A stretch of 40,702 bases of DNA from an uncultured Chromatiaceae bacterium (GTDB lineage: Bacteria; Pseudomonadota; Gammaproteobacteria; Chromatiales; Chromatiaceae): positions 1 to 40,702 of the forward strand of contig CALALB010000029.1 in the NCBI GenBank assembly GCA_937923175.1. The letters are read 5' to 3'. Position numbers and translations under genes: made by a program. A model generated the notes under the pieces. That model ran no database searches, was not told where the DNA came from, and was given only the letters and a program-made list of their open reading frames with translations. Shown here piece after piece: positions 1 to 8,148 of the stretch. Positions within the stretch are counted from its first letter, which is position 1. Every line of letters starts with the position of its first letter.

Positions 1-15
1 AGTCCGTCCGGTAAC

Positions 16-141
16 GGCGGCGCTGGGGCAGAGGGGTCTTGCGATACTTTGGAAAGTGACCCCTGGCAGAGACGCAGGTGGGAAACCAAACCCGGCGGGG
101 CAGGAAGGAAAGGGTGCGCATGTTTGCGCAGGTTCTTGATA
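16..141 (+). repeat. Copy A of a three-member ~126-nt repeat/structured element
   Basis: The element starts with GGCGGCGCT at 16-24 and ends with TTCTTGATA at 133-141. Related copies lie at 12766-12893 (-) and 30477-30600 (-). Shared blocks with copy B include a GGCAGAG block, an AAGTGAC/AGGTGAC block near 53-60, and GGGAA(A/G)CCAAACCC followed by GGCGGGGCAGGAA near 80-106. The 3' end holds a TGCGCA-TGTT-TGCGCA hairpin at 115-130. In this copy GGGGTC (34-39) can also pair with GACCCC (58-63) around an inner ACTTT/AAAGT stem. It points toward the secretion ATPase at 402. I cannot match it to a known riboswitch family, and a mobile repeat is equally possible. Confidence 0.7.
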
Positions 142-184
142 AACGAAACATGTTGCGAAACGAAACATGTTGCGAAACGAAACA
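141..184. repeat. 17-bp tandem repeat, about 2.6 copies
   Basis: The unit AAACGAAACATGTTGCG is repeated exactly at 141-157 and 158-174, and its first ten bases recur at 175-184. Each full unit holds the palindrome ACATGT. The array begins exactly where repeat element A ends. It could be a protein-binding iteron or slippage at an insertion edge; the sequence does not decide. Confidence 0.85.
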
Positions 185-353
185 AGGCGGTTAGGGCGTT
201 GGCAGAAAGGGGAAGTCAGCAAATCCCTGAGGCTCCTTATGGTAAAGCAGAATATGGTATTCCGATAGGGATATAGGGTATGATCAATCGTTCCTATCCG
301 GTTTCATGCGGCATCCACCTGCCCCGTTATGCAAAACGGAAGTTGGTCCTGCC

Positions 354-378
354 GGCCTGTAAGATAGGCCTGTTTTTT
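354..378 (+). terminator. Intrinsic terminator-like hairpin upstream of the secretion operon
   Basis: GGCCT (354-358) pairs with AGGCC (366-370) across a 7-nt loop and is followed by TGTTTTTT (371-378). The stem is short. It ends 23 bases before the ATG of the secretion ATPase, so it could end transcription from upstream or act as an attenuator for the operon. No gene is supported in 142-401 otherwise; the short reading frames there lack family features. Confidence 0.5.
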
Positions 379-401
379 CCGATTCTAACCAATGGTGGAG
401 C

Positions 402-2153
402 ATGGTGCAGCCTCACCTACCTGAAGATGAGCTCAAGGCAGCGCTTAAGGCGAGCCGCAATTCATTTGTCTTCGCCGGGTTTTTTAGCCTGTTCATCAAT
501 CTCCTGATGCTCACCCCGGCGATCTATATGCTCCAGGTCTATGATCGGGTCCTGGCCAGCATGAGCGACTCGACCCTGATCATGCTCACCCTCTTGGCGG
601 TGGGTCTATTCATGGTGATGGGTCTTCTGGAGCTGGTGCGCTCGCGGATCCTGATCCGCGCCGGCGCGCGCCTGGATCTTCAGCTCAATCCCCGGCTCTT
701 TCATGCCATCTTCGATGCCAGGCTGCGCGATGGGCGCGGCGTTGGCGTGCAGCCGCTCGAGGATCTCACCAATCTGCGCCAATTCCTAACCGGGCCTGGC
801 CTTTTTGCCTTTTTCGATGTCCCCTGGGTACCGGTCTATCTGATGGTGCTCTTTGTCATGCATCCTTGGCTGGGCTGGTTTGCGGTCGGAAGCGCCCTGA
901 TCCTGTTTGGGCTGGCGCTTGCCAATGAGCTGGCCACCCGCGGTCCGCTCAATCAGGCCAATACTCTGGCCATCCGCTCGCGCGGCTATCTCGGCGGCAA
1001 TCTGCGCAATGTCGAGGTGCTCGAGGCCATGGGCATGCTGCCAGCCGTCCAGAAACGCTGGTTCGAGCGTCACCGCGAGGTCTTGCGGCTGCAGGCGGTC
1101 GCCAGCGATCGCGCTGCCTGGTTGGCCAATGCCAGCAAGGTCATCCGGATCACCTCCCAATCCCTGATCCTGGGTTTGGGGGCCTATCTGGTCATCCGCC
1201 AGCATTTCACCGCCGGCGTCATGATCGCCGGCTCGATCATCATGGGCCGGGCGCTTGCCCCGATCGATCAGATCATCTCCGGCTGGAAAGGCTTTTTGGC
1301 AGCCCGCCAGGCCTACCGGCGCCTGCAAGAGCTGCTGCGCGCCGTTCCACCGCGCCCGCGGTTCATGCGTCTACCGCCCCCTGAGGGTCGGGTGACCCTG
1401 GAGGGGGTGGTGGCGGTTCCGCCGGGCGCCAATCTTGCTGTTTTACGCGGCATCCAGCTTGAGATTGCCCCCGGCGAGATCGTCGGGGTCATCGGGCCAA
1501 GCGCCGCAGGTAAGTCATCCCTGGCGCGGGTGATGCTCGGCATCTGGCCGGCTGCAGCCGGCAAGGTTCGGCTAAACGGCGCCGATATCAGCCACTGGAA
1601 TCGCGATGAACTCGGGCCCTATGTCGGCTATCTGCCTCAAGACATCGAGCTATTCGATGGCACGGTCAGCGAAAATATCGCCCGTTTCGGTGAGGTCGAT
1701 CCCGAGCTGGTAGTCGAGGCGGCTAAGCGCGCCCAGGTCCATGAGATGATCCTGCGTCTGCCCAAGGGTTATGACACCCCGATCGGCGAGGGCGGGGCAG
1801 TGCTGTCGGGCGGTCAGCGCCAAAGGATTGGCTTGGCGCGGGCCATGTATGGCAATCCAGTGCTGGTCGTGCTCGACGAGCCAAACTCAAACCTCGATGA
1901 CCAAGGTGAGGCGGCCCTAGTGCGGGCCATCGCCCAGCTCAAAGCCGAGGGTACCACGGTCGTTATCATCACCCATCGCCCGAGCATTCTGGGTTCGGTC
2001 GATAGGATCCTGGTCATGCGTGAAGGCCAGGTGGAGATGTTTGGTCCGCGCGATCAGGTGCTGGCGCGCTTTGTCCGGCCGGTTGCCGTCGCCAATCCCC
2101 CGGCCAATCTTGTCCCCGCTCAGCCGCCGGCCCAGGCAGGCGCTACTGGTTGA
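402..2153 (+). CDS. Type I secretion system permease/ATPase (PrtD-type ABC exporter)
   Basis: This is a fused membrane and ATP-binding ABC half-transporter that powers one-step export of an unfolded substrate across both membranes, with an HlyD-type adaptor and a TolC-type outer-membrane channel. The N-terminal half has hydrophobic segments from about residue 23, as in the PrtD/AprD family. There is no C39 peptidase domain. The nucleotide-binding domain shows a Walker A GPSAAGKSS near residue 366, the signature LSGGQRQR near 468, and a Walker B ending in LDEP near 490. The ATG at 402 is preceded by GGTGGAG at good spacing. The stop is followed 6 bp later by the adaptor gene, so the two form an operon. 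The 583-residue length is normal. No TolC gene is in the window. Confidence 0.93.
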   Translation: MVQPHLPEDELKAALKASRNSFVFAGFFSLFINLLMLTPAIYMLQVYDRVLASMSDSTLIMLTLLAVGLFMVMGLLELVRSRILIRAGARLDLQLNPRLFHAIFDARLRDGRGVGVQPLEDLTNLRQFLTGPGLFAFFDVPWVPVYLMVLFVMHPWLGWFAVGSALILFGLALANELATRGPLNQANTLAIRSRGYLGGNLRNVEVLEAMGMLPAVQKRWFERHREVLRLQAVASDRAAWLANASKVIRITSQSLILGLGAYLVIRQHFTAGVMIAGSIIMGRALAPIDQIISGWKGFLAARQAYRRLQELLRAVPPRPRFMRLPPPEGRVTLEGVVAVPPGANLAVLRGIQLEIAPGEIVGVIGPSAAGKSSLARVMLGIWPAAAGKVRLNGADISHWNRDELGPYVGYLPQDIELFDGTVSENIARFGEVDPELVVEAAKRAQVHEMILRLPKGYDTPIGEGGAVLSGGQRQRIGLARAMYGNPVLVVLDEPNSNLDDQGEAALVRAIAQLKAEGTTVVIITHRPSILGSVDRILVMREGQVEMFGPRDQVLARFVRPVAVANPPANLVPAQPPAQAGATG

Positions 2154-2159
2154 TCGATC

Positions 2160-3494
2160 ATGGATATTACCGTCACCCCCCGCCCAGCTGCCCCTGAGCC
2201 TCCCCCGATCCCGGTCGATGATCGCTTCGAGCGTTGGTTGGGTTTGTTGGTCTTGGTGATTGGCTTCGGCGGTTTCGTCGCCTGGTCGTTATTGGCCCCG
2301 CTGGCCGGCGCTGCGGTTGCGCCCGGTGTGGTCTCGGTCGAGTCGGCGCGCAAAACCGTGCGCCATCTCGACGGCGGGATAATCCGCGCCATCCTGGTAC
2401 GCGAAGGCGATCGGGTCAATGAGGGCGATATCCTGATCCAATTTGACGATACCGAGGCCAGCGCCCAGCTTGAGATCGCCCGCAATCAGTATCTGGCCCT
2501 ACGTGCCCAGGAGGCGCGTCTGATCGCCGAGCGCGATGATCTGGCTCAGATCCCATTCCCCGAGGATCTCTTGGCTGCTCAGGATGACCGGCGGATCGCC
2601 GAGGCGATCGCCGGCGAGGAGCGTGTCTTTCAGGCCAGACGCAAATCATTGCGCGGCGAGCAATCCGTGCTCGAGCAGCGTCGCGATCAGCTTCAGGAGC
2701 AGATCAAGGGGCTCGAGGCACTCATCGCCAGCAAGGGCAAACGCCTGGGTCTCTATCAAGAAGAGATTGAGGGTCTCAAAAAACTCTTCAGTCAGGGACT
2801 GGGTGACAAGCGTCTATTGCGCGAATACGAACGCCTTTCTGCTGAGCTTGAAGGCGAGCGCAGCCAACATCAGGCAGACATCGCCGCCGCCCGCATCCAG
2901 ATCGGTGAGACCGAACTCCAGATCGATCAGCTCAAACGCCGCTTTTTGAGCGAGGTGGTCAAAGAGCTGCGCGAGGTCGAGACCAGGCTTTCGGATCTAC
3001 GCGAGCGCCAACGTGCCTTGAGCAAACAGCTCGAACGCACCACAGTGCGCGCGCCCGTTGCCGGCGCCGTGGTCGGCCTAAGCGTCCATACGGTCGGCGG
3101 TGTCGTCCGTCCTGGCGATCATCTGCTCGATATCGTTCCCGAGGGCGAGACCCTGATCATCGAGGCCCGGGTCCATCCCATGGACATCGATCGCGTCCAT
3201 CCAGGGCTTGCGGCCGATCTGCGTCTCAGCGCCCTCAATGCCCGCACCACCCCCGTGATCCAAGGGCGGGTCCGCACTGTCTCTGCTGACCGTCTGCTTG
3301 ATCCCGCCTCCAACCAGGCCTTTTATCTGGCCCGTATCGAGGTCTTGCCCGAGGGGCTGGCCCAGCTGGGGCAGCAAAGGCTTCAGGCCGGCATGCCGGT
3401 TGAGGCCCTGATCAAGACTGGCGAGCGGACCTTTTTTGACTATCTTATCCGCCCGCTCACCGACCGCATCGCCCAGGCGTTTCGGGAGGAATAA
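2160..3494 (+). CDS. Type I secretion periplasmic adaptor (HlyD/PrtE family)
   Basis: This is the membrane-fusion partner of the preceding ATPase and links the inner-membrane exporter to an outer-membrane channel. A single hydrophobic segment at about residues 28-50 anchors it. It is followed by a biotinyl-lipoyl-like half motif (SARKTVRHLDGGIIRAI), a long charged coiled-coil hairpin (about residues 100-290), and the returning beta-barrel part with the typical RAPVAGAVVGL stretch. The length of 444 residues fits the family. It starts 6 bp after the ATPase stop. A 9-bp inverted repeat (3514-3522 with 3554-3562) lies just after the stop but has no T-tract. Confidence 0.93.
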   Translation: MDITVTPRPAAPEPPPIPVDDRFERWLGLLVLVIGFGGFVAWSLLAPLAGAAVAPGVVSVESARKTVRHLDGGIIRAILVREGDRVNEGDILIQFDDTEASAQLEIARNQYLALRAQEARLIAERDDLAQIPFPEDLLAAQDDRRIAEAIAGEERVFQARRKSLRGEQSVLEQRRDQLQEQIKGLEALIASKGKRLGLYQEEIEGLKKLFSQGLGDKRLLREYERLSAELEGERSQHQADIAAARIQIGETELQIDQLKRRFLSEVVKELREVETRLSDLRERQRALSKQLERTTVRAPVAGAVVGLSVHTVGGVVRPGDHLLDIVPEGETLIIEARVHPMDIDRVHPGLAADLRLSALNARTTPVIQGRVRTVSADRLLDPASNQAFYLARIEVLPEGLAQLGQQRLQAGMPVEALIKTGERTFFDYLIRPLTDRIAQAFREE

Positions 3495-3679
3495 TCGCCC
3501 TGCCTAGCGATCTGGGCTGAGGGCAAGAGCGCTGGCCTAAAGCAGGCAGAGATCCTCAGCCCAAGCCCTGCCGGATATCTCATCTTGGAGTATTTATCCG
3601 GATGCGGTTTGGCCATTTGGTCCTGCAGATTGTCCTAAACTTGGATTTACTCTAAGTCCACTGGATTCAAGGTGAGGTC

Positions 3680-4312
3680 ATGGATACATATCCGAGGGCA
3701 AGGCCAGCGCACCTGACACTGGCTGTCTTAGGCTCTTCAGCACCCAGGCTGGTCTCATGGTTACTGCTGGGTAGCCTGGTGCTGGGCAATATGGTCAATG
3801 CCTGGGGCGCCGAGCCAGATGTGGTCTTGATCCTGCGCTCAAACCTGGCACCGGATCATGCCGTCCAGCAGGCCCAGGCCGAGGTCAGATCCGATCCAAC
3901 CGGCTTTATGGCGCGGGCCGGCGGCGTGATTCTGGATAGCGAGCTCCTCAACCAGCGCCAGGTTGTGGCCCAACGGATCGCTCCAACCGATGCCTCCAGA
4001 TCGCCCATGGCGCGGCGTTTTGCCCTGGAGTTCTTTCCCGATGTCTATGTCGAGGTCGAGTTGACCTCGGAGGCATACCCAGATCCAAACACCCTTGTCT
4101 TGCAGGGCCGTCTCCCGACAGTCGAACTTGCCACCTTCAGCTTGACCTATACGCCCGAGAGCTATCTGATCACCTTTAGAGACCCCCACTCATCGATGCT
4201 GTATCGGGTTGTAGGCGATGGTCAAACGGGCGCCGGCCAGGTGACCGAATATGACATGAGCAAACGCCCGCCGGTCTATGAGGCCCCACCCCTGATCCCG
4301 CCGGTGCAATAA
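3680..4312 (+). CDS. Exported protein resembling a metalloprotease propeptide
   Basis: This is a 210-residue protein with an N-terminal hydrophobic stretch ending in a plausible signal-peptidase site (NAWG/AEP, about residues 40-46). The mature part runs as a beta-rich sequence ending in a D-M-S-K-R-P-P segment. The pattern of a strand-rich domain with a YLITFRD...LYRVV core followed by an EYDMS-type tail resembles propeptides fused in front of bacterial reprolysin-like zinc proteases. The next gene, 22 bp or 52 bp downstream depending on its start, encodes exactly such a protease and has almost no propeptide of its own. I infer that this is a separately encoded propeptide, chaperone or inhibitor of that protease. 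GGTGAGG at 3671-3677 is a good ribosome-binding site. Existence of the gene is well supported; the function is inferred from weak similarity and position. Confidence 0.75.
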   Translation: MDTYPRARPAHLTLAVLGSSAPRLVSWLLLGSLVLGNMVNAWGAEPDVVLILRSNLAPDHAVQQAQAEVRSDPTGFMARAGGVILDSELLNQRQVVAQRIAPTDASRSPMARRFALEFFPDVYVEVELTSEAYPDPNTLVLQGRLPTVELATFSLTYTPESYLITFRDPHSSMLYRVVGDGQTGAGQVTEYDMSKRPPVYEAPPLIPPVQ

Positions 4313-4364
4313 GGCTGATCCCGGGTGAGGTCAATTGAGGGCAAACAAGCTGGAGGGTTGGATC

Positions 4365-6005
4365 ATGGCAAACGACAAAGGGTTCAGGAAAGCGCGCAGG
4401 GTTGGGGCCTTGCTCTTGTGTTTCCTCGCCCTATTCTGGGGGCGGGCCCTGGCGACGACCATCGATGTATTGATTGTTTATGACACTACAGCGGCAAACT
4501 GGGTTGCAAACAATGGTGGAATGACGGCATTCGCCCAGGATGCCATCAGCCGCATGAATCAGGCGATGCAAAACAGCGATGTCGATATCACCTTTCGGCT
4601 GTCCCAGGTCATGTCGATCCCTTATACCACCCAATCCGGCCCGAACCAGACCTTTAACAGGGATCTCGAGGACCTGCAGAAGGGTCAGGGGGTCTTTAGC
4701 CAGGTCGCTGCGGCCCGCAATACCTATGGTGCCGATCTCGTCGCCATGTTGGTCGATACAGGTTCAGCCTATGGCTATACCGGGCTTGGTTATATGTTGC
4801 AAAGCTGGAAAGGTCACCCAGACTATGCCCATGTGGTCTGTGCCATCCGGGCAGTGGCCATCGATCATACCCTGACCCATGAGATCGGCCATAACCTCGG
4901 TGCCGATCACTCTAAATATCAACTCCAGGATCCTGGGCCAAATAAATCTCTCGATAATCAATACTCAGCCGGTTGGTATTTCAGAGGAACCAATGGGGTC
5001 GCCTATCATACCATCATGGCCTATGGTGATGATGGACGGGGCAATCGTTATACCGAGGCGCCCTTGTTCTCTACCCCCCTGAAGACCTACCAAGGGACCC
5101 CGGCAGGTGATGCGCGCGATGGCGACAATGCCCGTCTGTTAAGACAAACCAAGGATGTCATTGCGGGCTATCGCCAAGCGAGCTCGCCCCCAACTGTACC
5201 TGCTGCACCCACGGCCCTTGCCGCAACCAATGTCAGCTCTACTGGTTTTACTGCCAACTGGACCGCAGTCAGCGGCGCAACCGGCTATTGGCTCGAGCTT
5301 GCGACCAATAGCGCATTTACTGCCAAACTCTATGACAATGCCCTGGGTAATGTCACAAGCCAGGCGGTCAGAGATTTAACGCCCAATACTACCTATTATT
5401 ATCGGGTCAAGGCCTATAATAGCGCCGGGCAGAGCACTCCCTCGAACGTCATTTCGGTCGCGACCAGTTCGCAGGGCGGTCAATCCGAGTATTCTCGGCA
5501 GGTCTATGTAATGTACGCTGGTTATTTTGGTCGGCCGCCGGCACCTGCTGGATTTAATTATTATCTGGGGTGGATGAACACGAGTGGTGGAAACTATCGA
5601 ATCATCGTCGATGATTTTTATCGCTCTACTGAATCTCAATCCATCTATGGTGGACTGACTACGGCACAACAGGTCACCCAGGTCTTCCGATTCCTATTTG
5701 CGCGCGATCCAACCAGCCAGGGTCTGCAATATTGGACGGGCATGGTCAATTCAGGCCAGATCTCGGTCGCTGAGATGGCCTATACGATCGCCTATAGTGC
5801 CCAGGCAGCGGATCAGACTGTCCTGGATGCCAAGCTCCAGGCAGCCCAGGCCTTTCAGGAAGAGGTCGCCCGCGTCCAGCAGGCCAGAGGCTGTACAATA
5901 GACCCGGATGATGGCCGTTATTTCCTCTTGTGCGTTCAGAGCCCAGAGGATGCGCAAAGAGAGATCAAGAGTATCCAGTGGACGGTCGGGCTGCTGTGTC
6001 AATGA
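4365..6005 (+). CDS. Secreted reprolysin-like zinc metalloprotease with FN3 and DUF4214 domains
   Basis: This is a 546-residue extracytoplasmic zinc endopeptidase. A basic N-terminus and hydrophobic run end at RALA/TT, a Sec-type signal peptide. The catalytic motif HEIGHNLGADH (from about residue 172) carries the three zinc-binding His and the Glu, and a Met-turn IMAYG follows near 219. A fibronectin type III domain (about 275-370) and a DUF4214 domain (about 375-500) follow. The last 40 residues hold three Cys. I chose the ATG at 4365 because GGAGGG lies 7 bp upstream; a TTG at 4335 is the longer alternative. The first gene after it overlaps by the ATGA stop/start. DUF4214 often occurs in large exported or surface proteins, but the Sec signal argues against export by the adjacent type I system. 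Confidence 0.9.
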   Translation: MANDKGFRKARRVGALLLCFLALFWGRALATTIDVLIVYDTTAANWVANNGGMTAFAQDAISRMNQAMQNSDVDITFRLSQVMSIPYTTQSGPNQTFNRDLEDLQKGQGVFSQVAAARNTYGADLVAMLVDTGSAYGYTGLGYMLQSWKGHPDYAHVVCAIRAVAIDHTLTHEIGHNLGADHSKYQLQDPGPNKSLDNQYSAGWYFRGTNGVAYHTIMAYGDDGRGNRYTEAPLFSTPLKTYQGTPAGDARDGDNARLLRQTKDVIAGYRQASSPPTVPAAPTALAATNVSSTGFTANWTAVSGATGYWLELATNSAFTAKLYDNALGNVTSQAVRDLTPNTTYYYRVKAYNSAGQSTPSNVISVATSSQGGQSEYSRQVYVMYAGYFGRPPAPAGFNYYLGWMNTSGGNYRIIVDDFYRSTESQSIYGGLTTAQQVTQVFRFLFARDPTSQGLQYWTGMVNSGQISVAEMAYTIAYSAQAADQTVLDAKLQAAQAFQEEVARVQQARGCTIDPDDGRYFLLCVQSPEDAQREIKSIQWTVGLLCQ

Positions 6006-7192
6006 TCAGGGGCGGATTGCATGTCATCCTGGATGTCGATGCGATCCGCAATCCGCTCACTGGCATTGGGCGCTATGCCTGTGGCCTCGTCAAGGGATTG
6101 ACCGATCATCCCCAGATTGAATCCTTGCTGTTTATCGACAATGGACGCTGGATTGTTGATCCGCTGGCCGGTTTAAATAGCCCTCCCGAGGGGGGGCGGG
6201 GTAGATCTCGCCCCCCGGTTGCTGCCTTGGTCCAAACCTTGGTCTCACTCCCGCCGCTGATGGCTGGATATCGGCGGCTGCGCTCCTTGCTGACTTGGCA
6301 GCGACTCAAAAGATTTGGCGATTATCTGTATCATACGCCCAATTATTTTCTCCCGCCTTTCCCAGGCCGGGCCATTGCGACCATCCATGATCTTTCGGTG
6401 CTCCGCTATCCAGAGTTTCATCCGATTGAGCGAGTTGCCTTGTTTGAACACGAATGGGCGAAAACACTTGCCCGGGCCCATCATCTGATCACCCCCTCGG
6501 AGTCAATCCGGCAAGAATTGATCCAGGATCATGGATGGCCGGCAGAACGGGTCACAGCCATCCCCCTGGGGGTCGATCCATCCTTTCATCCGCGTCTACC
6601 AGCCGAGCTCGTCCCCAGCCTGGCTGCCTATGGACTGCAGCCTGCTGACTATTGTCTATGCGTTGCCACCATCGAACCGCGCAAAAATATCCCCGGTCTG
6701 ATCGAGGCCCATGCGCGCCTGCCGGATCCAGTCAAACGGCATTTTCCCTTGGTCCTCGTCGGCGCGCGCGGTTGGCGAAGCGAGGCGATCCATCAGCGGA
6801 TCGCTGCCGCCCAGGCCAGCGGCCAGGCGCGTTATCTCCACTATGTCGATGAAGGGCATTTACCTTCGCTGATTGCCGGGGCGCGGCTATTTATCTTCCC
6901 CTCGTTTTATGAGGGCTTCGGTCTACCTGTCCTTGAGGCCATGGCAAGCGGTGTCCCAGTGATCACCTCAAATTGCCCAGCGCTCGTTGAACTGGCCCAG
7001 GGGGTGGCGCTACACATCGATCCATCTGACCTCGATGGCCTGACCCAGGCCATCCAGCGCGGTCTTGAGGACGAGGTCTGGCGGGCTCGGGCCCAAGTGG
7101 GCGGAATCGAACGCGCCCGCTGCTTTACCTGGGCAGGCTCTATCGACCAAACGGTCAGGCTTTATACCTCAGTGCTCGCGCAAGACCGCTAG
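6002..7192 (+). CDS. Glycosyltransferase family 4 protein
   Basis: This is a cytoplasmic or membrane-associated GT-B transferase that adds a sugar from a nucleotide donor to a growing surface polysaccharide. The N-terminal domain starts with VILDVDAIRNPLTGIGRYAC. The C-terminal Rossmann domain has EPRKNIPGLIEA near residue 225 and the donor-binding EGFGLPVLEAMASGVPV near 303-317. Its 396 residues fit the mannosyltransferase-like GT4 group; donor and acceptor cannot be read from sequence. The ATG at 6002 overlaps the protease stop (ATGA), so translation may be coupled even though the function belongs with the polysaccharide genes that follow. A Pro/Gly-rich stretch near residues 60-72, encoded by a C/G-run palindrome around 6180-6216, looks like added low-complexity sequence. 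Confidence 0.9.
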   Translation: MIRGGLHVILDVDAIRNPLTGIGRYACGLVKGLTDHPQIESLLFIDNGRWIVDPLAGLNSPPEGGRGRSRPPVAALVQTLVSLPPLMAGYRRLRSLLTWQRLKRFGDYLYHTPNYFLPPFPGRAIATIHDLSVLRYPEFHPIERVALFEHEWAKTLARAHHLITPSESIRQELIQDHGWPAERVTAIPLGVDPSFHPRLPAELVPSLAAYGLQPADYCLCVATIEPRKNIPGLIEAHARLPDPVKRHFPLVLVGARGWRSEAIHQRIAAAQASGQARYLHYVDEGHLPSLIAGARLFIFPSFYEGFGLPVLEAMASGVPVITSNCPALVELAQGVALHIDPSDLDGLTQAIQRGLEDEVWRARAQVGGIERARCFTWAGSIDQTVRLYTSVLAQDR

Positions 7193-7226
7193 ATCCAAAA
7201 GAGCGCAACGCCCGCTGTTAGCCTTC

Positions 7227-8060
7227 ATGCCCTTGTATCTCACCACCTCTCACTCGCTTCTGGCCTTAGATCTTGCCACCGGCGCCCTCCGGGTCCTCAG
7301 ACGGGGCGAGGGCCTCTATTATGGCCTGGTGCAGCCGCAGCCGGGCCGATTGCTGGTTGCAGCGCGCAAGCGATTGGTCTCAGATCCCATACCGCTTGCC
7401 GATGAACGCGGGGCCGTCTTGGTCCTGAACGAGGACGGTCGGCTGATCGACTCCTGGCAGCCTGCCTTCCCTTTGCGCGACCTCCATGGGATCGCCTGGC
7501 ATGAGGGGGATCTCTGGGCGACCTGTAGCTATGACGACCTGGTCGCCATCCGTCTGGCCGATGGAGGCTGGCGGCGCTGGTGGCCCCTGGGTGAGCCGCC
7601 CCCTGGGGTCAGCGACCGCTTTCATTTCAATTCGCTCTGGTTTGAAGGCGATCTGGTCTGGATCCTGGCCCACCAGCGGGGTCCGAGCCAGCTGTTGGCC
7701 TTTCCCATCGAGTCAGCGCGTGCCGGGCAGACGCTGCCCCCCGAGCGCATCGTCCAATTGGGCAACCAGGCCCATGACATCTGGCGGCTCGAGGGGGCAC
7801 TGTGCACCTGTTCCTCGGCAGAGGGGGCCCTGGCCAGCGAGGCCGGTTGGCGGCTTGAGATCGGCGGTTTTACCCGCGGCATTGCCCGCATCCCTGGCGG
7901 CTGGGCGGTCGGTGTCTCCGAGTTTGCCGAGCGGCGCCAGCGCGATCTAACCACCGGCCAGGTCGTCTTATTCGATGAATGCTGGCGGGAAATGCATCGT
8001 CTCTTTTTGGCAGGGGAGGGATTGGTTCTCGGGTTATTATGGAGCGATCACTCGCCTTAA
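7227..8060 (+). CDS. Beta-propeller-like protein in polysaccharide cluster
   Basis: This is a 277-residue protein without a signal peptide, made of repeated strand-rich units (LLALDLATGALRVL, GAVLVLNEDGRLIDSW, GDLWATCSYDDLVAIRLADG and so on). The pattern fits a six- or seven-bladed propeller. Conserved-looking motifs include LHGIAWHEGDLW, HFNSLWFEGDLVWI, AHDIWRL and WAVGVSEFAER. It lies 34 bp after the glycosyltransferase and before the acyltransferase pair, so a role in polysaccharide assembly or sensing is possible. I do not recognise a named family and give no reaction. The ATG at 7227 follows the stop of the previous gene; the open frame extends further upstream but inside that gene. Confidence 0.75.
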   Translation: MPLYLTTSHSLLALDLATGALRVLRRGEGLYYGLVQPQPGRLLVAARKRLVSDPIPLADERGAVLVLNEDGRLIDSWQPAFPLRDLHGIAWHEGDLWATCSYDDLVAIRLADGGWRRWWPLGEPPPGVSDRFHFNSLWFEGDLVWILAHQRGPSQLLAFPIESARAGQTLPPERIVQLGNQAHDIWRLEGALCTCSSAEGALASEAGWRLEIGGFTRGIARIPGGWAVGVSEFAERRQRDLTTGQVVLFDECWREMHRLFLAGEGLVLGLLWSDHSP

Positions 8061-8148
8061 AGACAAGCCCATTTCAGGATTAAGGTCTGCAGATATTTCA
8101 CCGTGAGGCCAAGGCCCCTCGCTGATCGCTGGCAGTTCGCCCCCGCGG

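Noticed and set aside
16-141. Known riboswitch (TPP, cobalamin or c-di-GMP class) for the repeated element
   Set aside because: The core signatures (CUGAGA, the B12 box, the GEMM tetraloop-receptor blocks) are not present in any of the three copies.
141-184. CRISPR array
   Set aside because: The repeats are directly adjacent 17-bp units without spacers.
3514-3562. Rho-independent terminator after the HlyD-type gene
   Set aside because: The 9-bp inverted repeat is perfect but has a 31-nt loop and no T-tract, so it was not called a terminator.
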